The notes below the pieces were generated by a model. It was given only the letters and a program-made list of their open reading frames with translations, ran no database searches and was not told the DNA's origin. From a virus, in IMG/VR virus record IMGVR_UViG_3300046536_000127, positions 1-46,656 of that record: DNA of 46,656 nt. One strand, given 5' to 3'. The position numbers were made by a program, and so were the translations under genes. Shown here in pieces: positions 24,303 to 32,561 of the stretch. The stretch's first letter is position 1, and each line of letters begins with the position of its first letter.

Positions 24303-24556
24303 TTACGCTCCATAGCGTCAGCCAAAGCTTTCATCAGGTCGTATGCCTGCCCCTGCGTCACCTCCAGAACCTCTGCGGTGTCGCGGCCGGGCCACTCCTG
24401 ACGGATGATGATGGTTTCGTCGGCCTTCGCTCCATCACGCGACCACCAGACTTCAACGAGGGGGCACCCGGGGCGCACTTGGCCCCCGGGCGTAACCTTC
24501 AGTGTGTCTGCGTCGATGATGTAGCTGGTGCCGTGAGCGTCATTTGTTCGCTTCAC
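24299..24556 (-). CDS. Hypothetical protein (85 aa)
   Basis: A GTG start overlaps the upstream gene by 17 bases and has GGAG upstream. The product has a beta-rich front half (LKVTPGGQVRPGCPLVEVWW) and a C-terminal helix (QAYDLMKALADAMERK). It is coupled by ATGA to the nucleotidyltransferase. No family is recognised. Confidence 0.6.
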   Translation of the reverse strand: MKRTNDAHGTSYIIDADTLKVTPGGQVRPGCPLVEVWWSRDGAKADETIIIRQEWPGRDTAEVLEVTQGQAYDLMKALADAMERK

Positions 24557-25019
24557 TAGTCGGATACTCCTCCGCGAACTGACGCTTCTTCTTCAGAACC
24601 TCGTGCAGCAGGCCACTCGCATTGAACAGGACGGCGCACAGTTCGGTTTCGAGGTCCTTCACGATGATCTCCCCACGGACAACCTCGGTCACCGGGAGCC
24701 CCCTGTGGAGCTTCCAGACGCTGAAGAAGTGCCGCCACAGGGACTTCATGTAGACGACCACGGGGATGCCAAGCTGCCAGTTGTCGGAAGCCCGCATGGA
24801 GCCGTCGAGCATCCTGCGCGCCTTGTGCATGTGCTCGGCGTAGCGTTCGAGGACCAGCGGGCTAAGGAAGCCTTCGAAGTCCAGCTTGTTGGCGTCGAGG
24901 TCGCGAGTGGCACCTGTGCCGAACACGCGAGCGCTGGCTTCTGTCTGCGGCTGCAGATCGGACCCACGAGCGCGAGGCGCGTCCACGGTGTCGAACGGAG
25001 GGACGTGTCCCGTGATCAT
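24540..25019 (-). CDS. dATP/dGTP diphosphohydrolase N-terminal-domain protein (DUF5664-like)
   Basis: I start at ATG 25019 (ATGA overlap with the upstream gene); an earlier in-frame ATG lies 12 bases upstream. The 159-residue product has FGTGATRDLDANKLDFEGFL and YAEHMHKARRMLDGSMRASD. NWQLGIPVVVYMKSLWRHFF follows, and then the W-x-L-H-R-G motif. This pattern matches the family named dATP/dGTP diphosphohydrolase N-terminal, an all-helical MazG-like metal pyrophosphohydrolase. Related phage enzymes adjust dATP/dGTP pools; the reaction here is inferred. Confidence 0.75.
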   Translation of the reverse strand: MITGHVPPFDTVDAPRARGSDLQPQTEASARVFGTGATRDLDANKLDFEGFLSPLVLERYAEHMHKARRMLDGSMRASDNWQLGIPVVVYMKSLWRHFFSVWKLHRGLPVTEVVRGEIIVKDLETELCAVLFNASGLLHEVLKKKRQFAEEYPTSEANK

Positions 25020-25234
25020 TCCTTTACCCATTTCCAGAGATTGCGGGCGTGGATGATGCCCGTGAAGATGTTGACGGGGAGCAAGCCCCAGAGACCCTGC
25101 GTGACCATGATGACCCACCACGGGATTTGAGCGGAGAGCCCGAGGATCGGACCCCACTTGCTCTTATTGCCGTAGAACCATTGGCCCGAGAGGCTCAGCA
25201 CGCTGGCTGAGAGTTGAATTATGAAGGCGACCAA
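25016..25234 (-). CDS. Small membrane protein (72 aa)
   Basis: The product has two hydrophobic segments (FIIQLSASVLSLSGQWF and WWVIMVTQGLWGLLPVNIF) separated by GNKSKWGPIL. It ends with a basic segment (ARNLWKWVKE). The W-G-P-x-L-G-L motif resembles short transporter-like phage membrane proteins (PnuC-like style). It overlaps the exonuclease end and the next gene start. Function unknown. Confidence 0.65.
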   Translation of the reverse strand: MVAFIIQLSASVLSLSGQWFYGNKSKWGPILGLSAQIPWWVIMVTQGLWGLLPVNIFTGIIHARNLWKWVKE

Positions 25235-26100
25235 AGGATCGGTTCTTTCTTTTTGTTGTCCCAGTCACTCCAGCGCAGGATGCGCGCCAGTCGGGCCTGT
25301 CGGAGAGCATCAGCCTCGGTGAGGCCTGCCTTGGCGTACAGCGAGACCACACCGGCCCACAGGTCAGCCGTGGGCTCCTCACGCCAGCGCGTCTCCACCT
25401 CGCCCTTGCGCTTGCCACGAGCCATCGTGTGCTCGTACGGCGTGGCGATGTAGGGCTCGTTGACGAAGGCTTCTGCGGTGACCATGCCGACCCCGGGGCA
25501 ACCCGGATAGCCGTCAGTGATGTCGCCAGCGAGCGTCTGCATCAGGTGAAACTTGTCAGCCTCCTCCTCGGTCACGGTCACAAGGTCGCCCTTGCGCCAT
25601 ACCTGGGTGGGGATGGTCTGCATGTCTTTGTCCTGCGAGATGATGATCGGCTGCACCGCACCTTTCGGGCGGGGCATGGTTGCCAGAACTCCCATCACGT
25701 CGTCGGCCTCAAGGCCCACGAAGTTCTTGCACTTGTATTTGGTCTCGACCCACTGTCGCATCATCGCGTAGCACAGGGGCTTGCGTGAGTTGGCGCGGTT
25801 GTTCTTGTAGGTCGGATCGACGTCGAAGCGGAAGTTCGCCTGTTTGTCTTGTTCGAAGTTGAAGTCTGGCGTGGTGGAGAAGCAGAGAAAATGGTTGTCG
25901 GTCTCGAACCGTTCGAAGAACCGCTCGATCATTTCCTCAAAGACTTGCTGGGCCTTGCTCGGGGACGAGGTGAGCACGTGGATTGGAGGCTCGCGCCAGT
26001 CAACCTCACCCAGTACCACGTTCCATTTGGTTTCATGCTCGACAGCGGCTGTTGCCTTGAACAGCATTTCGTCGCCGTCGATCAGTAGAAGCTTCTTCAT
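25219..26100 (-). CDS. 5'-3' exonuclease, T7 gp6-like
   Basis: The 293-residue protein begins MKKLLLIDGDEMLFKA (metal-site Asp) and contains YKNNRAN. GLEADDVMGV and SQDKDMQT follow, then the helix-hairpin-helix-like AGDITDGYPGCPGVGMVTAE. These are the acidic motifs of the FEN/PolI-type 5'-nuclease family. It would remove RNA primers, degrade host DNA and help recombination, as gp6 does in T7. It follows the DNA polymerase in the T7 order. Confidence 0.93.
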   Translation of the reverse strand: MKKLLLIDGDEMLFKATAAVEHETKWNVVLGEVDWREPPIHVLTSSPSKAQQVFEEMIERFFERFETDNHFLCFSTTPDFNFEQDKQANFRFDVDPTYKNNRANSRKPLCYAMMRQWVETKYKCKNFVGLEADDVMGVLATMPRPKGAVQPIIISQDKDMQTIPTQVWRKGDLVTVTEEEADKFHLMQTLAGDITDGYPGCPGVGMVTAEAFVNEPYIATPYEHTMARGKRKGEVETRWREEPTADLWAGVVSLYAKAGLTEADALRQARLARILRWSDWDNKKKEPILWSPS

Positions 26101-26327
26101 CAGTCGCGGACACTCGCGGCGTAGGCCGACCAGTTGGCCACAGCGTCCTGCAGGGTCTCGTAGTAGTCCGCAGCGCCATCAGCGATGATCTCCTGCACGA
26201 GGGCATCAGCCTTCGCAGGGTGTGCACGAGCGTCACCGACGCCTCTGAGATAGCCAGCGTCCCATGCGTTGTCGCGCACGGCTTCGATTTCGGTCTGAAG
26301 CTCGCTGACGATGGTTTCGATTGACAT
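26100..26327 (-). CDS. Hypothetical protein (75 aa)
   Basis: The ATG 26327 (TAATG overlap, AAAGGA upstream) gives MSIETIVSELQTEIEAVRDN. It continues with AWDAGYLRGVGDARAHPAKA and QEIIADGAADYYETLQDAVA. It is an acidic helical protein. Its end overlaps the exonuclease start. Function unknown. Confidence 0.6.
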   Translation of the reverse strand: MSIETIVSELQTEIEAVRDNAWDAGYLRGVGDARAHPAKADALVQEIIADGAADYYETLQDAVANWSAYAASVRD

Positions 26328-26485
26328 TAGTCGTCCTTTTCGTTGAGCCACACGAGGCCCTTGCTGGTAATCAGCCACGTCTTGGCGAAGCGCTGAGCGC
26401 CCACCTTGGTCGATATGAGTTGAAGGGAAGCAGCCATCGCGATGACCTCTGCTTCCTTGCGTGCGAGGTCGCTCTTGACCCTCAC
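26327..26485 (-). CDS. Hypothetical protein (52 aa)
   Basis: I choose GTG 26485 because GGGAG lies just upstream. The longer frame is a shadow of the DNA polymerase gene, and a shorter ATG start is also possible. The product MRVKSDLARKEAEVIAMAAS... ends with a beta-like segment (FAKTWLITSKGLVWLNEKDD). It could be a small winged-helix-like protein. Confidence 0.45.
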   Translation of the reverse strand: MRVKSDLARKEAEVIAMAASLQLISTKVGAQRFAKTWLITSKGLVWLNEKDD

Positions 26486-26546
26486 GTGCTCCCGCTGCAC
26501 TTGGCGCAGGATGCGGAGGAGACGCCCGTAGGCGTCCCCTGTGTCT

Positions 26547-28766
26547 TCAGTGTGTGTCTTCCCACGTGTCGCCGACGACGAACTTGCTGTCGAGCGGGAC
26601 GCGGAGGCCGTACGGGAGGCCCGCTTTTTGGGCGCACTCGACGATGATCTTACCGATTTCTTCTTCAAGGCCTTCTCTTACGCAAAGCTGGACTTCGTCG
26701 TGCACCCAAAGCACGAACACGAAGTCTCCAGCCCACGGGTCATCCCAGTTGTAGGTGTATCGCCGTTCGAGTTCTTCGAAAGCGCTGGCGACCCATTCCT
26801 TGCAGACGATGGCACCGGCTGACTGAATGAGGAAATTGAGTGCACTATGGTCAGACCGAATTGGGATGATCCGACCATCGAGACCGATGACGCGATTGCG
26901 TTTGCCCACCTGCTCAGAGAGCCGGTCCTGCAAAGTCTTGAAGCCTTCGATGCGAGTTCGGAAGCTTCGGCGTACCTTCTTGCCCACTCGGCGTAGCTCA
27001 TCCTCACCGGGGTTCTCGGTGAAGAACTTGCTGTAGACCGCAGCGCCTTCGGCTCCGCAGCTTCTCCTCGCGTTGAGGAGAGCTTCGTAAATGATAGAGC
27101 CAGCTTTCTCGTCTCCGCACCCGTAGATGTAGGCATAGATGAACCTCTTGCTGCCGTCCTCACGGAGAACGGTGTGGAGTTGGTTGGCTTTGTCGCGCTC
27201 ACCCTCAGCAAGGCCCATGACGACCGCATGGAGCCAGTGAGGATCACCGCTGATGACTGTGGTGCAATACTTGCCGCCGTCGAGCGGATGCAGGTAGTGG
27301 GCGAGCCCACGAAGCTCTAGGCCCTCTTGGTCAGCACCGAGGAATTTCCACGGCACCATCTTCCCAAGTTTGCACGACGCTAGGCCTGTGCCGTGATAAG
27401 GCGTCGGCACATGCTTGGTGAACAAGCGCCTGAACTCGTGCCCGTAAGGCTTCTTCGCGCTCGGCACCTGTCCGAGATTCGGAAACATATGGGCCGCTCG
27501 ACTGGTGATCGTGCCCATAGGGTTGATGACGCCGTGGATGCATCCATCCTCCTGCACGCTGTCAATCAGCGGATACTTCGAAGACTTGCCACCAACGAGT
27601 TGCGACAGTCGCTTGTTGACCATCAGAAGCGTCGGCAGGCCGTCCATATCGGGGAACAGGTTGCCAATGCTCTCGATGACTTCTTCGTCCATGGCTGGCT
27701 TGCCGCCATCCGTGAACTTCGTTGGTCGCCACCCCTGCTCGATCAACTTCTTCGAAAGGTGATCCGAGGAGCCCGGGTTGAACTCGATCTTCTTGAGCTT
27801 GGTAACCGGATAGCCCACGAAGGTTTTCACCTTGCGGGTCTGCACCACACCCTTCGCGTTGACGACAGGCTGGCCATCGACGTCGAGCTTCGGCTCCTCG
27901 GTGATCGTCTCGTCGCCCCAGTATCCGGGGTTGGACCATTCCCAATCGCCGTTCTCGTCCAGCGTAGCGACCGCAGGCTTGCGGTTCGGCTGCTTAGGGA
28001 TGAACAGCGACTTGGTCGGATCAGGGCTCACTGGCTGAAACCAGAAGCCGTACTTCTCTTTGAGCTTCGTCTCGATGATATGCTTCTTGCCGACCAGTTC
28101 GGCCTGAAGCTCACCAGCGGCCTGAAGATCGAAAGGCACCCCCGCAGTGTTCATGGCATCGCACACGCGGGAAATACGATGCTCAAGGTTCAACGGTGCC
28201 TGCGGGTAGGCATCGGGATTGAAGTGCTTCCACATGTCGAAGTTGGTGGCGCAGTCCTGTGCCATGTACTCGAACATGTCTTCGTTGAAGGTGCCCCACA
28301 CGAAGGTCGCAATGTCACGCGGGTTCTCAAGGCCAAGCTCACGAGCTTTGGCTTCCATGATCTCCGCGTAGTCGCCCTTGGGATTCCCGAGGCGATGGCC
28401 CCACGCAGCGACGCTGTGCTTGCCTTTGTATTTCGGCGGGAGCTTGCCCGCCTGCACCAGACCGATGTCAGTCGCTTTGATGTTCGGAAACAGCGTGCGG
28501 CTGATGACCATCGTGTCGCTGACCTTCGCTCCAGGTTTGGGGCTCCAGCCTTTCTTCAGCTTCTTGGCGAGCGGGATATCGTGCCTGATGATGTTCTGGC
28601 CGATGATCTCGTCAGCTTCGCGCATGTGCTCCAAAGCTGTGTCGAGCTTGTCGGGACGGTAGCCAGTGTATTCGCCCGTATCGACGTTGGTGATACCGAT
28701 GCAGTGGAAACGGGTGGCGTTAGCCAGAAACCCGTTACTCTCGGTGTCCCATAGTAGTCTCAGCAT
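26547..28766 (-). CDS. DNA polymerase, family A, T7 gp5-like
   Basis: The 739-residue protein has the proofreading exonuclease motifs LLWDTESNG (D7/E9), GQNIIRHDIP and YMAQDCATNFDMW. Next are the palm motif A GADQEGLELRGLAHYL, motif B RFIYAYIYGCGDEKAGSIIY and LDGRIIPIRSDHSALNFLIQ. Motif C VLWVHDEVQ follows, ending in a T7-like GDTWEDTH. The motif A Ser found in Pol I and T7 (D-x-S-G/Q) is Glu here. It overlaps the small gene upstream by 32 bases. It replicates the phage genome with the primase-helicase. Confidence 0.97.
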   Translation of the reverse strand: MLRLLWDTESNGFLANATRFHCIGITNVDTGEYTGYRPDKLDTALEHMREADEIIGQNIIRHDIPLAKKLKKGWSPKPGAKVSDTMVISRTLFPNIKATDIGLVQAGKLPPKYKGKHSVAAWGHRLGNPKGDYAEIMEAKARELGLENPRDIATFVWGTFNEDMFEYMAQDCATNFDMWKHFNPDAYPQAPLNLEHRISRVCDAMNTAGVPFDLQAAGELQAELVGKKHIIETKLKEKYGFWFQPVSPDPTKSLFIPKQPNRKPAVATLDENGDWEWSNPGYWGDETITEEPKLDVDGQPVVNAKGVVQTRKVKTFVGYPVTKLKKIEFNPGSSDHLSKKLIEQGWRPTKFTDGGKPAMDEEVIESIGNLFPDMDGLPTLLMVNKRLSQLVGGKSSKYPLIDSVQEDGCIHGVINPMGTITSRAAHMFPNLGQVPSAKKPYGHEFRRLFTKHVPTPYHGTGLASCKLGKMVPWKFLGADQEGLELRGLAHYLHPLDGGKYCTTVISGDPHWLHAVVMGLAEGERDKANQLHTVLREDGSKRFIYAYIYGCGDEKAGSIIYEALLNARRSCGAEGAAVYSKFFTENPGEDELRRVGKKVRRSFRTRIEGFKTLQDRLSEQVGKRNRVIGLDGRIIPIRSDHSALNFLIQSAGAIVCKEWVASAFEELERRYTYNWDDPWAGDFVFVLWVHDEVQLCVREGLEEEIGKIIVECAQKAGLPYGLRVPLDSKFVVGDTWEDTH

Positions 28767-28986
28767 TCTGTGCGCCGTATTCCTTTGCTTTGGCTATGGC
28801 CCACTTGGCCATTTGGTACTGACGCTCCCTGAGCCGCGTCCGTTGGTCAGGGTTCTGACATCCCGACATGGGGACCTTGTAGACATCGGTCATGATGGTC
28901 TTCGCCTGACCACGGGTTGCCCCGTGCCTCATGAGAAGCGCAACGATGTCGTTGTCGTACGTCACGTACTTAGAACTTTGTGTCAT
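28735..28986 (-). CDS. Hypothetical protein (83 aa)
   Basis: I start at ATG 28986, after GAAGGGTG, inside the end of the primase-helicase gene. The product (MTQSSKYVTYDNDIVALLMR, then RGQAKTIMTDVYKV and QRTRLRERQYQMAKWAIAKA) is basic and helical. It could bind DNA or a replisome partner. There is no family match. Confidence 0.6.
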   Translation of the reverse strand: MTQSSKYVTYDNDIVALLMRHGATRGQAKTIMTDVYKVPMSGCQNPDQRTRLRERQYQMAKWAIAKAKEYGAQNAETTMGHRE

Positions 28987-30631
28987 CACCCTTCTCGTGT
29001 GGATCGAAGTCAGGGATTTCTTTGCTGCGGGTCGCAACCTCGTAGCAGCCCTTCGCGATATTCCACTTCAGCAAGTCGGCTTCACCAGTCTCTCCGGTGA
29101 TGCGGCACTTCAGTGAACGTATCTGTGCGTAGAGCTTCTCTTCCTCGTTCTGTTGATCGCGCTCAAGGGCGAGCACGTTGAACGAAAGCTGCTCCAGAGA
29201 CGCGGAGCCTCGGAGGTCGTTGAGGCTGATCTGGTCGCCGCCGTTGAAGTCTTTGCCGGTAGACCTCTTCAAGTGAACGATGGCGATGACGCCAACACCG
29301 GTTTCCTTCACGAAGGAAGCCAGCTTGGTCATCAGGACGTCGATGTCCTTACGCTCGTCCATCGTCTCAAGGCCGGATACGACGATGCTGATATGGTCGA
29401 GCACGATGTAGTTGCAGCCACTCGCCGCCATGTAACGCATCATGGTCAGCAGCCGGTCGCTCTGCAGCGAGCCGAAGTGGTCGTAGAACATCATCTTGTC
29501 GTGGACGACTGCAGCGAGCGCAGCGTCCCACTGGTCGTCACTGATGTTCTCAGGGTTCGCGATCAGGCTCTTGAGAGGCACACCAGCGTGCAAGGCGCAG
29601 TAGGCTGCGACCGACGTCTCGTTGTCTTCCTCAAGATAGATGTTGCCGATCTTCGCGTCGTGCGCCACTCGCATGTGATAAGCGATGGCTCGGGCCAGCG
29701 TTGACTTGCCGATGCCTGAGCCTGCGCACAGCGTGGTGATCTCGCCCGGGCGAAGACCCATCCACATGCCGTTGAGCTTGGGATACGGAAGGTCGAGACC
29801 TTTCCGCTTGGCCATGGAGGCCTTGAGAACCTCACGGGAGAACTCGCGGCCTTCCCTGATGCCATCAGGCCTGAAGGGCTTTGCGTCCCAGTAGGCTCGG
29901 ATGATCGGCGCAGGACCCTCGTCCATCAAGGTCGCGTTGGCGTCCTTATCTGGAACGGTCATGATCTTCACACGGCCGACCGGCAGGAGGTCGCAGGCTT
30001 CCTTAAGGGCCTTCTGTCCCGGCTCGTCGTTGTCGAAGCACAGCACGATATGGTCGAAGCGCAGAAGCTTCTCCCAACTCGCGAGCAGCGCCTTCTTCAC
30101 GGAGCCTGAGCCGTTCGGGAGAGAGCCTGTCGGATACTTGTTGTCGAAAGCTTGCGAGACCGACATGCGGTCAATCTCGCCTTCCGTGATGACGACGGTC
30201 TTGCCCTTCGCGGGCCACGACCATTCACCAATGATCCCGCCGTTGTTCTTGTAGACGCTGCCACCAAGCCACTTGAACTGCTTGTCGCGTGTGCGCGTCT
30301 TCTGGTCGATCAGCTTGCCGTGCTCGTCCTTGATTAGCTGGACGTGAACCGGCGTGCCGTCCCAGAGCTTGCCGAGACGGTAGTCGCACTTGCGCATGGT
30401 ATCTTCGGTGATGCCACGTGCGGTGAGTGCTTTGATCTCGGTGTCGATGGGACTGAAATCTTTGCTGACCTTCTCTGTGCTCGCCTTAGCGTCGCCGGGT
30501 CCAGAGCGTCCTCCAGCGTTAAACTTGCTCGGGTCATTGCAGCTAAAGCACCAACTTCCACTTCCGTCGTCATATGTTGCGAATGCGTCCGAGGACGTTC
30601 CGCAGGGGCATGGCCCCTTAGTGCAACTCAC
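28970..30631 (-). CDS. Primase-helicase, T7 gp4-like
   Basis: The 553-residue protein begins with a zinc-binding set (Cys3/8/10 and Cys28/31: CPCGTSSDAF...WCFSCND). The TOPRIM-like primase follows (VVITEGEIDRMSVSQAF, CFDNDEPGQKALKEA). The RecA-type helicase shows Walker A AGSGIGKSTLARAIAYHM and Walker B NYIVLDHISIVVSGL, with later HLKRSTGKDFNG and LRGSASLEQLSF. T7 gp4 is about 566 residues. The GTG start has GAGAGG upstream. It unwinds DNA and makes primers for gp5. Confidence 0.95.
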   Translation of the reverse strand: MSCTKGPCPCGTSSDAFATYDDGSGSWCFSCNDPSKFNAGGRSGPGDAKASTEKVSKDFSPIDTEIKALTARGITEDTMRKCDYRLGKLWDGTPVHVQLIKDEHGKLIDQKTRTRDKQFKWLGGSVYKNNGGIIGEWSWPAKGKTVVITEGEIDRMSVSQAFDNKYPTGSLPNGSGSVKKALLASWEKLLRFDHIVLCFDNDEPGQKALKEACDLLPVGRVKIMTVPDKDANATLMDEGPAPIIRAYWDAKPFRPDGIREGREFSREVLKASMAKRKGLDLPYPKLNGMWMGLRPGEITTLCAGSGIGKSTLARAIAYHMRVAHDAKIGNIYLEEDNETSVAAYCALHAGVPLKSLIANPENISDDQWDAALAAVVHDKMMFYDHFGSLQSDRLLTMMRYMAASGCNYIVLDHISIVVSGLETMDERKDIDVLMTKLASFVKETGVGVIAIVHLKRSTGKDFNGGDQISLNDLRGSASLEQLSFNVLALERDQQNEEEKLYAQIRSLKCRITGETGEADLLKWNIAKGCYEVATRSKEIPDFDPHEKGDDTKF

Positions 30632-30752
30632 TCCGTAGCCTCTCTAAGAACTCTCGTGTGCAGGCATAGGCGATCACAACGACGATCACCCACGCAGCGA
30701 TTGGCAACCACGGGAGAACCGTGGCTGCCGTATTTGCGATTGCGATGTCCAT
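30618..30752 (-). CDS. Tiny membrane protein (44 aa)
   Basis: The product has one transmembrane helix (LPWLPIAAWVIVVVIAYACT) and a charged C-terminus (REFLERLRSELH). It is coupled by overlap to the primase gene downstream and to another tiny membrane gene upstream. Function unknown. Confidence 0.55.
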   Translation of the reverse strand: MDIAIANTAATVLPWLPIAAWVIVVVIAYACTREFLERLRSELH

Positions 30753-30895
30753 CAGACGGCGGCCAGCGCTTCACCGAGGGCGTAGAGCATCAGCCCAAGC
30801 CCCGCAGAGACCAACGCAGGCGTGAAGCCTCCGTCGATAGCCACTGCTGTGGTGATCAGGCCGAGACCGACGAGATAGATGTGGCGTACGGTCAC
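30752..30895 (-). CDS. Tiny membrane protein (47 aa)
   Basis: A GTG start overlaps the upstream stop (TAGTG). The product MTVRHIYLVGLGLITTAVAI... has two hydrophobic segments (LVGLGLITTAVAI and ALVSAGLGLMLYALGEAL). It ends in a TGATG overlap with the next gene. Function unknown. Confidence 0.55.
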   Translation of the reverse strand: MTVRHIYLVGLGLITTAVAIDGGFTPALVSAGLGLMLYALGEALAAV

Positions 30896-31164
30896 TAGCG
30901 GACCAACTGGTAGGAGGCGTACTGGCCGCCGACACCATCGGTCTTCATGGTCATCTTGATCGGGTAGCCAGCGTTGCGGAGCTTGAAGATCACGTCCGAG
31001 AGCCGCTGCACGTGATAGACACCCATGCTTTCCATGTTGGTGATCGTGCGGTATTTGCCGTTGTCGCCCTTGCTCTCAAGGTGCGCGAGAATCTTCCGGC
31101 ACTGCGGCGACAGCGTGAGGTCGTTCGCGAGGTTCGGGGTGCCGATGGTCAGGGTCTCAGACAT
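30895..31164 (-). CDS. Winged-helix-like DNA-binding protein
   Basis: The ATG 31164 gives an 89-residue protein. The segment LSPQCRKILAHLESKGDNGK, then ITNMESMGVYHVQRLSDVIF and KLRNAGYPI, reads as helix-turn-helix plus wing (two short helices, a recognition-like helix, beta strand). It may bind phage DNA or regulate. It lies between endonuclease I and the primase gene. Confidence 0.6.
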   Translation of the reverse strand: MSETLTIGTPNLANDLTLSPQCRKILAHLESKGDNGKYRTITNMESMGVYHVQRLSDVIFKLRNAGYPIKMTMKTDGVGGQYASYQLVR

Positions 31165-31168
31165 GAGG

Positions 31169-31642
31169 TCACTTTCTCTTTTTAGGTTTCTGGTACGCCT
31201 TGATTTCTTCGATCCAAGCATCAGGCACGACCTTCTCGCACCACTTGAAGCCGTGGTCGGTCGCCCACTTCCCGTAGGTCGTTGGGGAGCCCTTGTAGAT
31301 GGGCGTCGATGCTCGGGAGAAGATGAAGCGGATGTCCAACTCAGGATGCTGTTTCTTGAGCAGGGCGAACTTCTGTCGTTCCTTCACGGCAGCGTCTTTG
31401 GTGGAGACGCGAAACTTGCCACCGGGGACCGCACCACCGAAGCGCCCTTTGGGCTCTAGGATGATCGGGCAACCGTCGAAGGAAAAGTCTGGAAGATACT
31501 TAGCCTCGCGCTCAGGCACGATGTACTTGATCCATTGGCTTTCGTAACCAAAGGGCACACCGGCCTGAGTTAGCTTGGCCGCAGCATCCCGTTCGAGGCC
31601 TGAGCGAAACTCAGGCTCGATGGTGAGTGCGGGCTTCGACAT
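31169..31642 (-). CDS. Endonuclease I (Holliday-junction resolvase), T7 gp3-like
   Basis: The 157-residue protein carries FRSGLERDAA with E17, then EAKYLPDFSFD with D52, and LEPKG with E63/K65. This is the E-D-E-K catalytic set of T7 endonuclease I. It resolves branched replication intermediates and degrades host DNA. The C-terminus is basic (KAYQKPKKRK). It directly follows the SSB, as in T7. Confidence 0.92.
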   Translation of the reverse strand: MSKPALTIEPEFRSGLERDAAAKLTQAGVPFGYESQWIKYIVPEREAKYLPDFSFDGCPIILEPKGRFGGAVPGGKFRVSTKDAAVKERQKFALLKKQHPELDIRFIFSRASTPIYKGSPTTYGKWATDHGFKWCEKVVPDAWIEEIKAYQKPKKRK

Positions 31643-31645
31643 TAC

Positions 31646-32242
31646 TTAGAACGGAATGTCGTCGTCCGTGTTGCTGTCCGGTGCCTCGGGGGCCTCGGGC
31701 TCAGCGTCGTCGAGGTCTTCCGTGGTTTCATCCGCATCCCCACCGTTGAAGACGTAACCGCCCTCTTCGGCTTCGAACTTGTTCAAGACGCGGGTCTTGA
31801 GTTCGATGATCTGGATTTGGTTGATGTAGAGGTTGATGCCTCCACCAAAGCCTTCGTACGGGTTCACAGTGACGTCGGGCTTGATGATCGAGCCGCCGCC
31901 AATCTTCACCTTGCTACGCGGGACTTCGTTGCCAGCCGCATCGACGAACGGCGGCGGATAGTCTTCACCAGAGGTCATCTGGAGAGACATCGAGCCGTCC
32001 TTCTTGTTCTTCTTCCAAGGCAGCTTGGCGTTCTCGGGGAGACCGTTCGCCTTCAACTGCTTCTTCAGATACGCATCGACCTTGCGGTGGTCTTCGTCGT
32101 TGAACTTCACGCCCGTGATGTAGCGGCGCTTCTCAGGGCCGTTGTTCTTTCCGGACGGGGTCTTCGGCTGATAGACGTCAATCTCGTTCAGCTTCGGGAA
32201 TTCAGCGACGCCCTTGGGGAGGATAACACTAGTCTTAGCCAT
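31646..32242 (-). CDS. Single-stranded DNA-binding protein, T7 gp2.5-like
   Basis: The 198-residue protein has a basic, OB-fold-like body (KFNDEDHRKVDAYLKKQL, VKIGGGSIIKPDVTVNPYEG, INLYINQIQIIELKTR). It ends in a very acidic C-terminal tail finishing DDDIPF. That tail, with an aromatic last residue, is the hallmark of gp2.5-type SSB and mediates contacts with gp4 and gp5. There is no clear ribosome site, but the start context is unambiguous. Confidence 0.9.
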   Translation of the reverse strand: MAKTSVILPKGVAEFPKLNEIDVYQPKTPSGKNNGPEKRRYITGVKFNDEDHRKVDAYLKKQLKANGLPENAKLPWKKNKKDGSMSLQMTSGEDYPPPFVDAAGNEVPRSKVKIGGGSIIKPDVTVNPYEGFGGGINLYINQIQIIELKTRVLNKFEAEEGGYVFNGGDADETTEDLDDAEPEAPEAPDSNTDDDIPF

Positions 32243-32293
32243 TATGGATTGATCGAAATACTCAGTGGGGCACTGACGTTAGTCGTCGAGCGC

Positions 32294-32560
32294 CTATGCT
32301 TTGAAGCGAGGCGTGCAGCCCCGCCACGTTGACTGAAGGTCACCGTCCACGCAGGTTTTAGGTTTCTTGGTGACCCTCGCGAGGGTCCTCGGGTTCAAGC
32401 CCCGAGGGTATGCGAAGGTGCATCGCGGGCCAGAGGTCACAATGCTCGGAGCCGCTGGATGCGGATCGAAGGTGCCCAACTGGCCCGCGCCTACGAAGAC
32501 GACACCGACCAACCACGCAGCAACGCCAAGAAGTCCAATCGAAGTGCCGTCATTCGTCAT
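32294..32560 (-). CDS. Small signal-anchored protein (88 aa)
   Basis: The product MTNDGTSIGLLGVAAWLVGV... has one hydrophobic segment near residues 8-27, then a basic, Cys-containing part (RCTFAYPRGL, KKPKTCVDGD, RGCTPRFKA). It could be exported with Cys pairs outside. It lies directly after TerC. No family is recognised, and it is the least certain gene in this neighbourhood. Confidence 0.5.
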   Translation of the reverse strand: MTNDGTSIGLLGVAAWLVGVVFVGAGQLGTFDPHPAAPSIVTSGPRCTFAYPRGLNPRTLARVTKKPKTCVDGDLQSTWRGCTPRFKA

Positions 32561-32561
32561 T

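Noticed and set aside
27393-28754. 453-codon plus-strand open frame opposite the DNA polymerase gene
   Set aside because: Antisense shadow of the family A polymerase; no ribosome site, no motif, biased composition.
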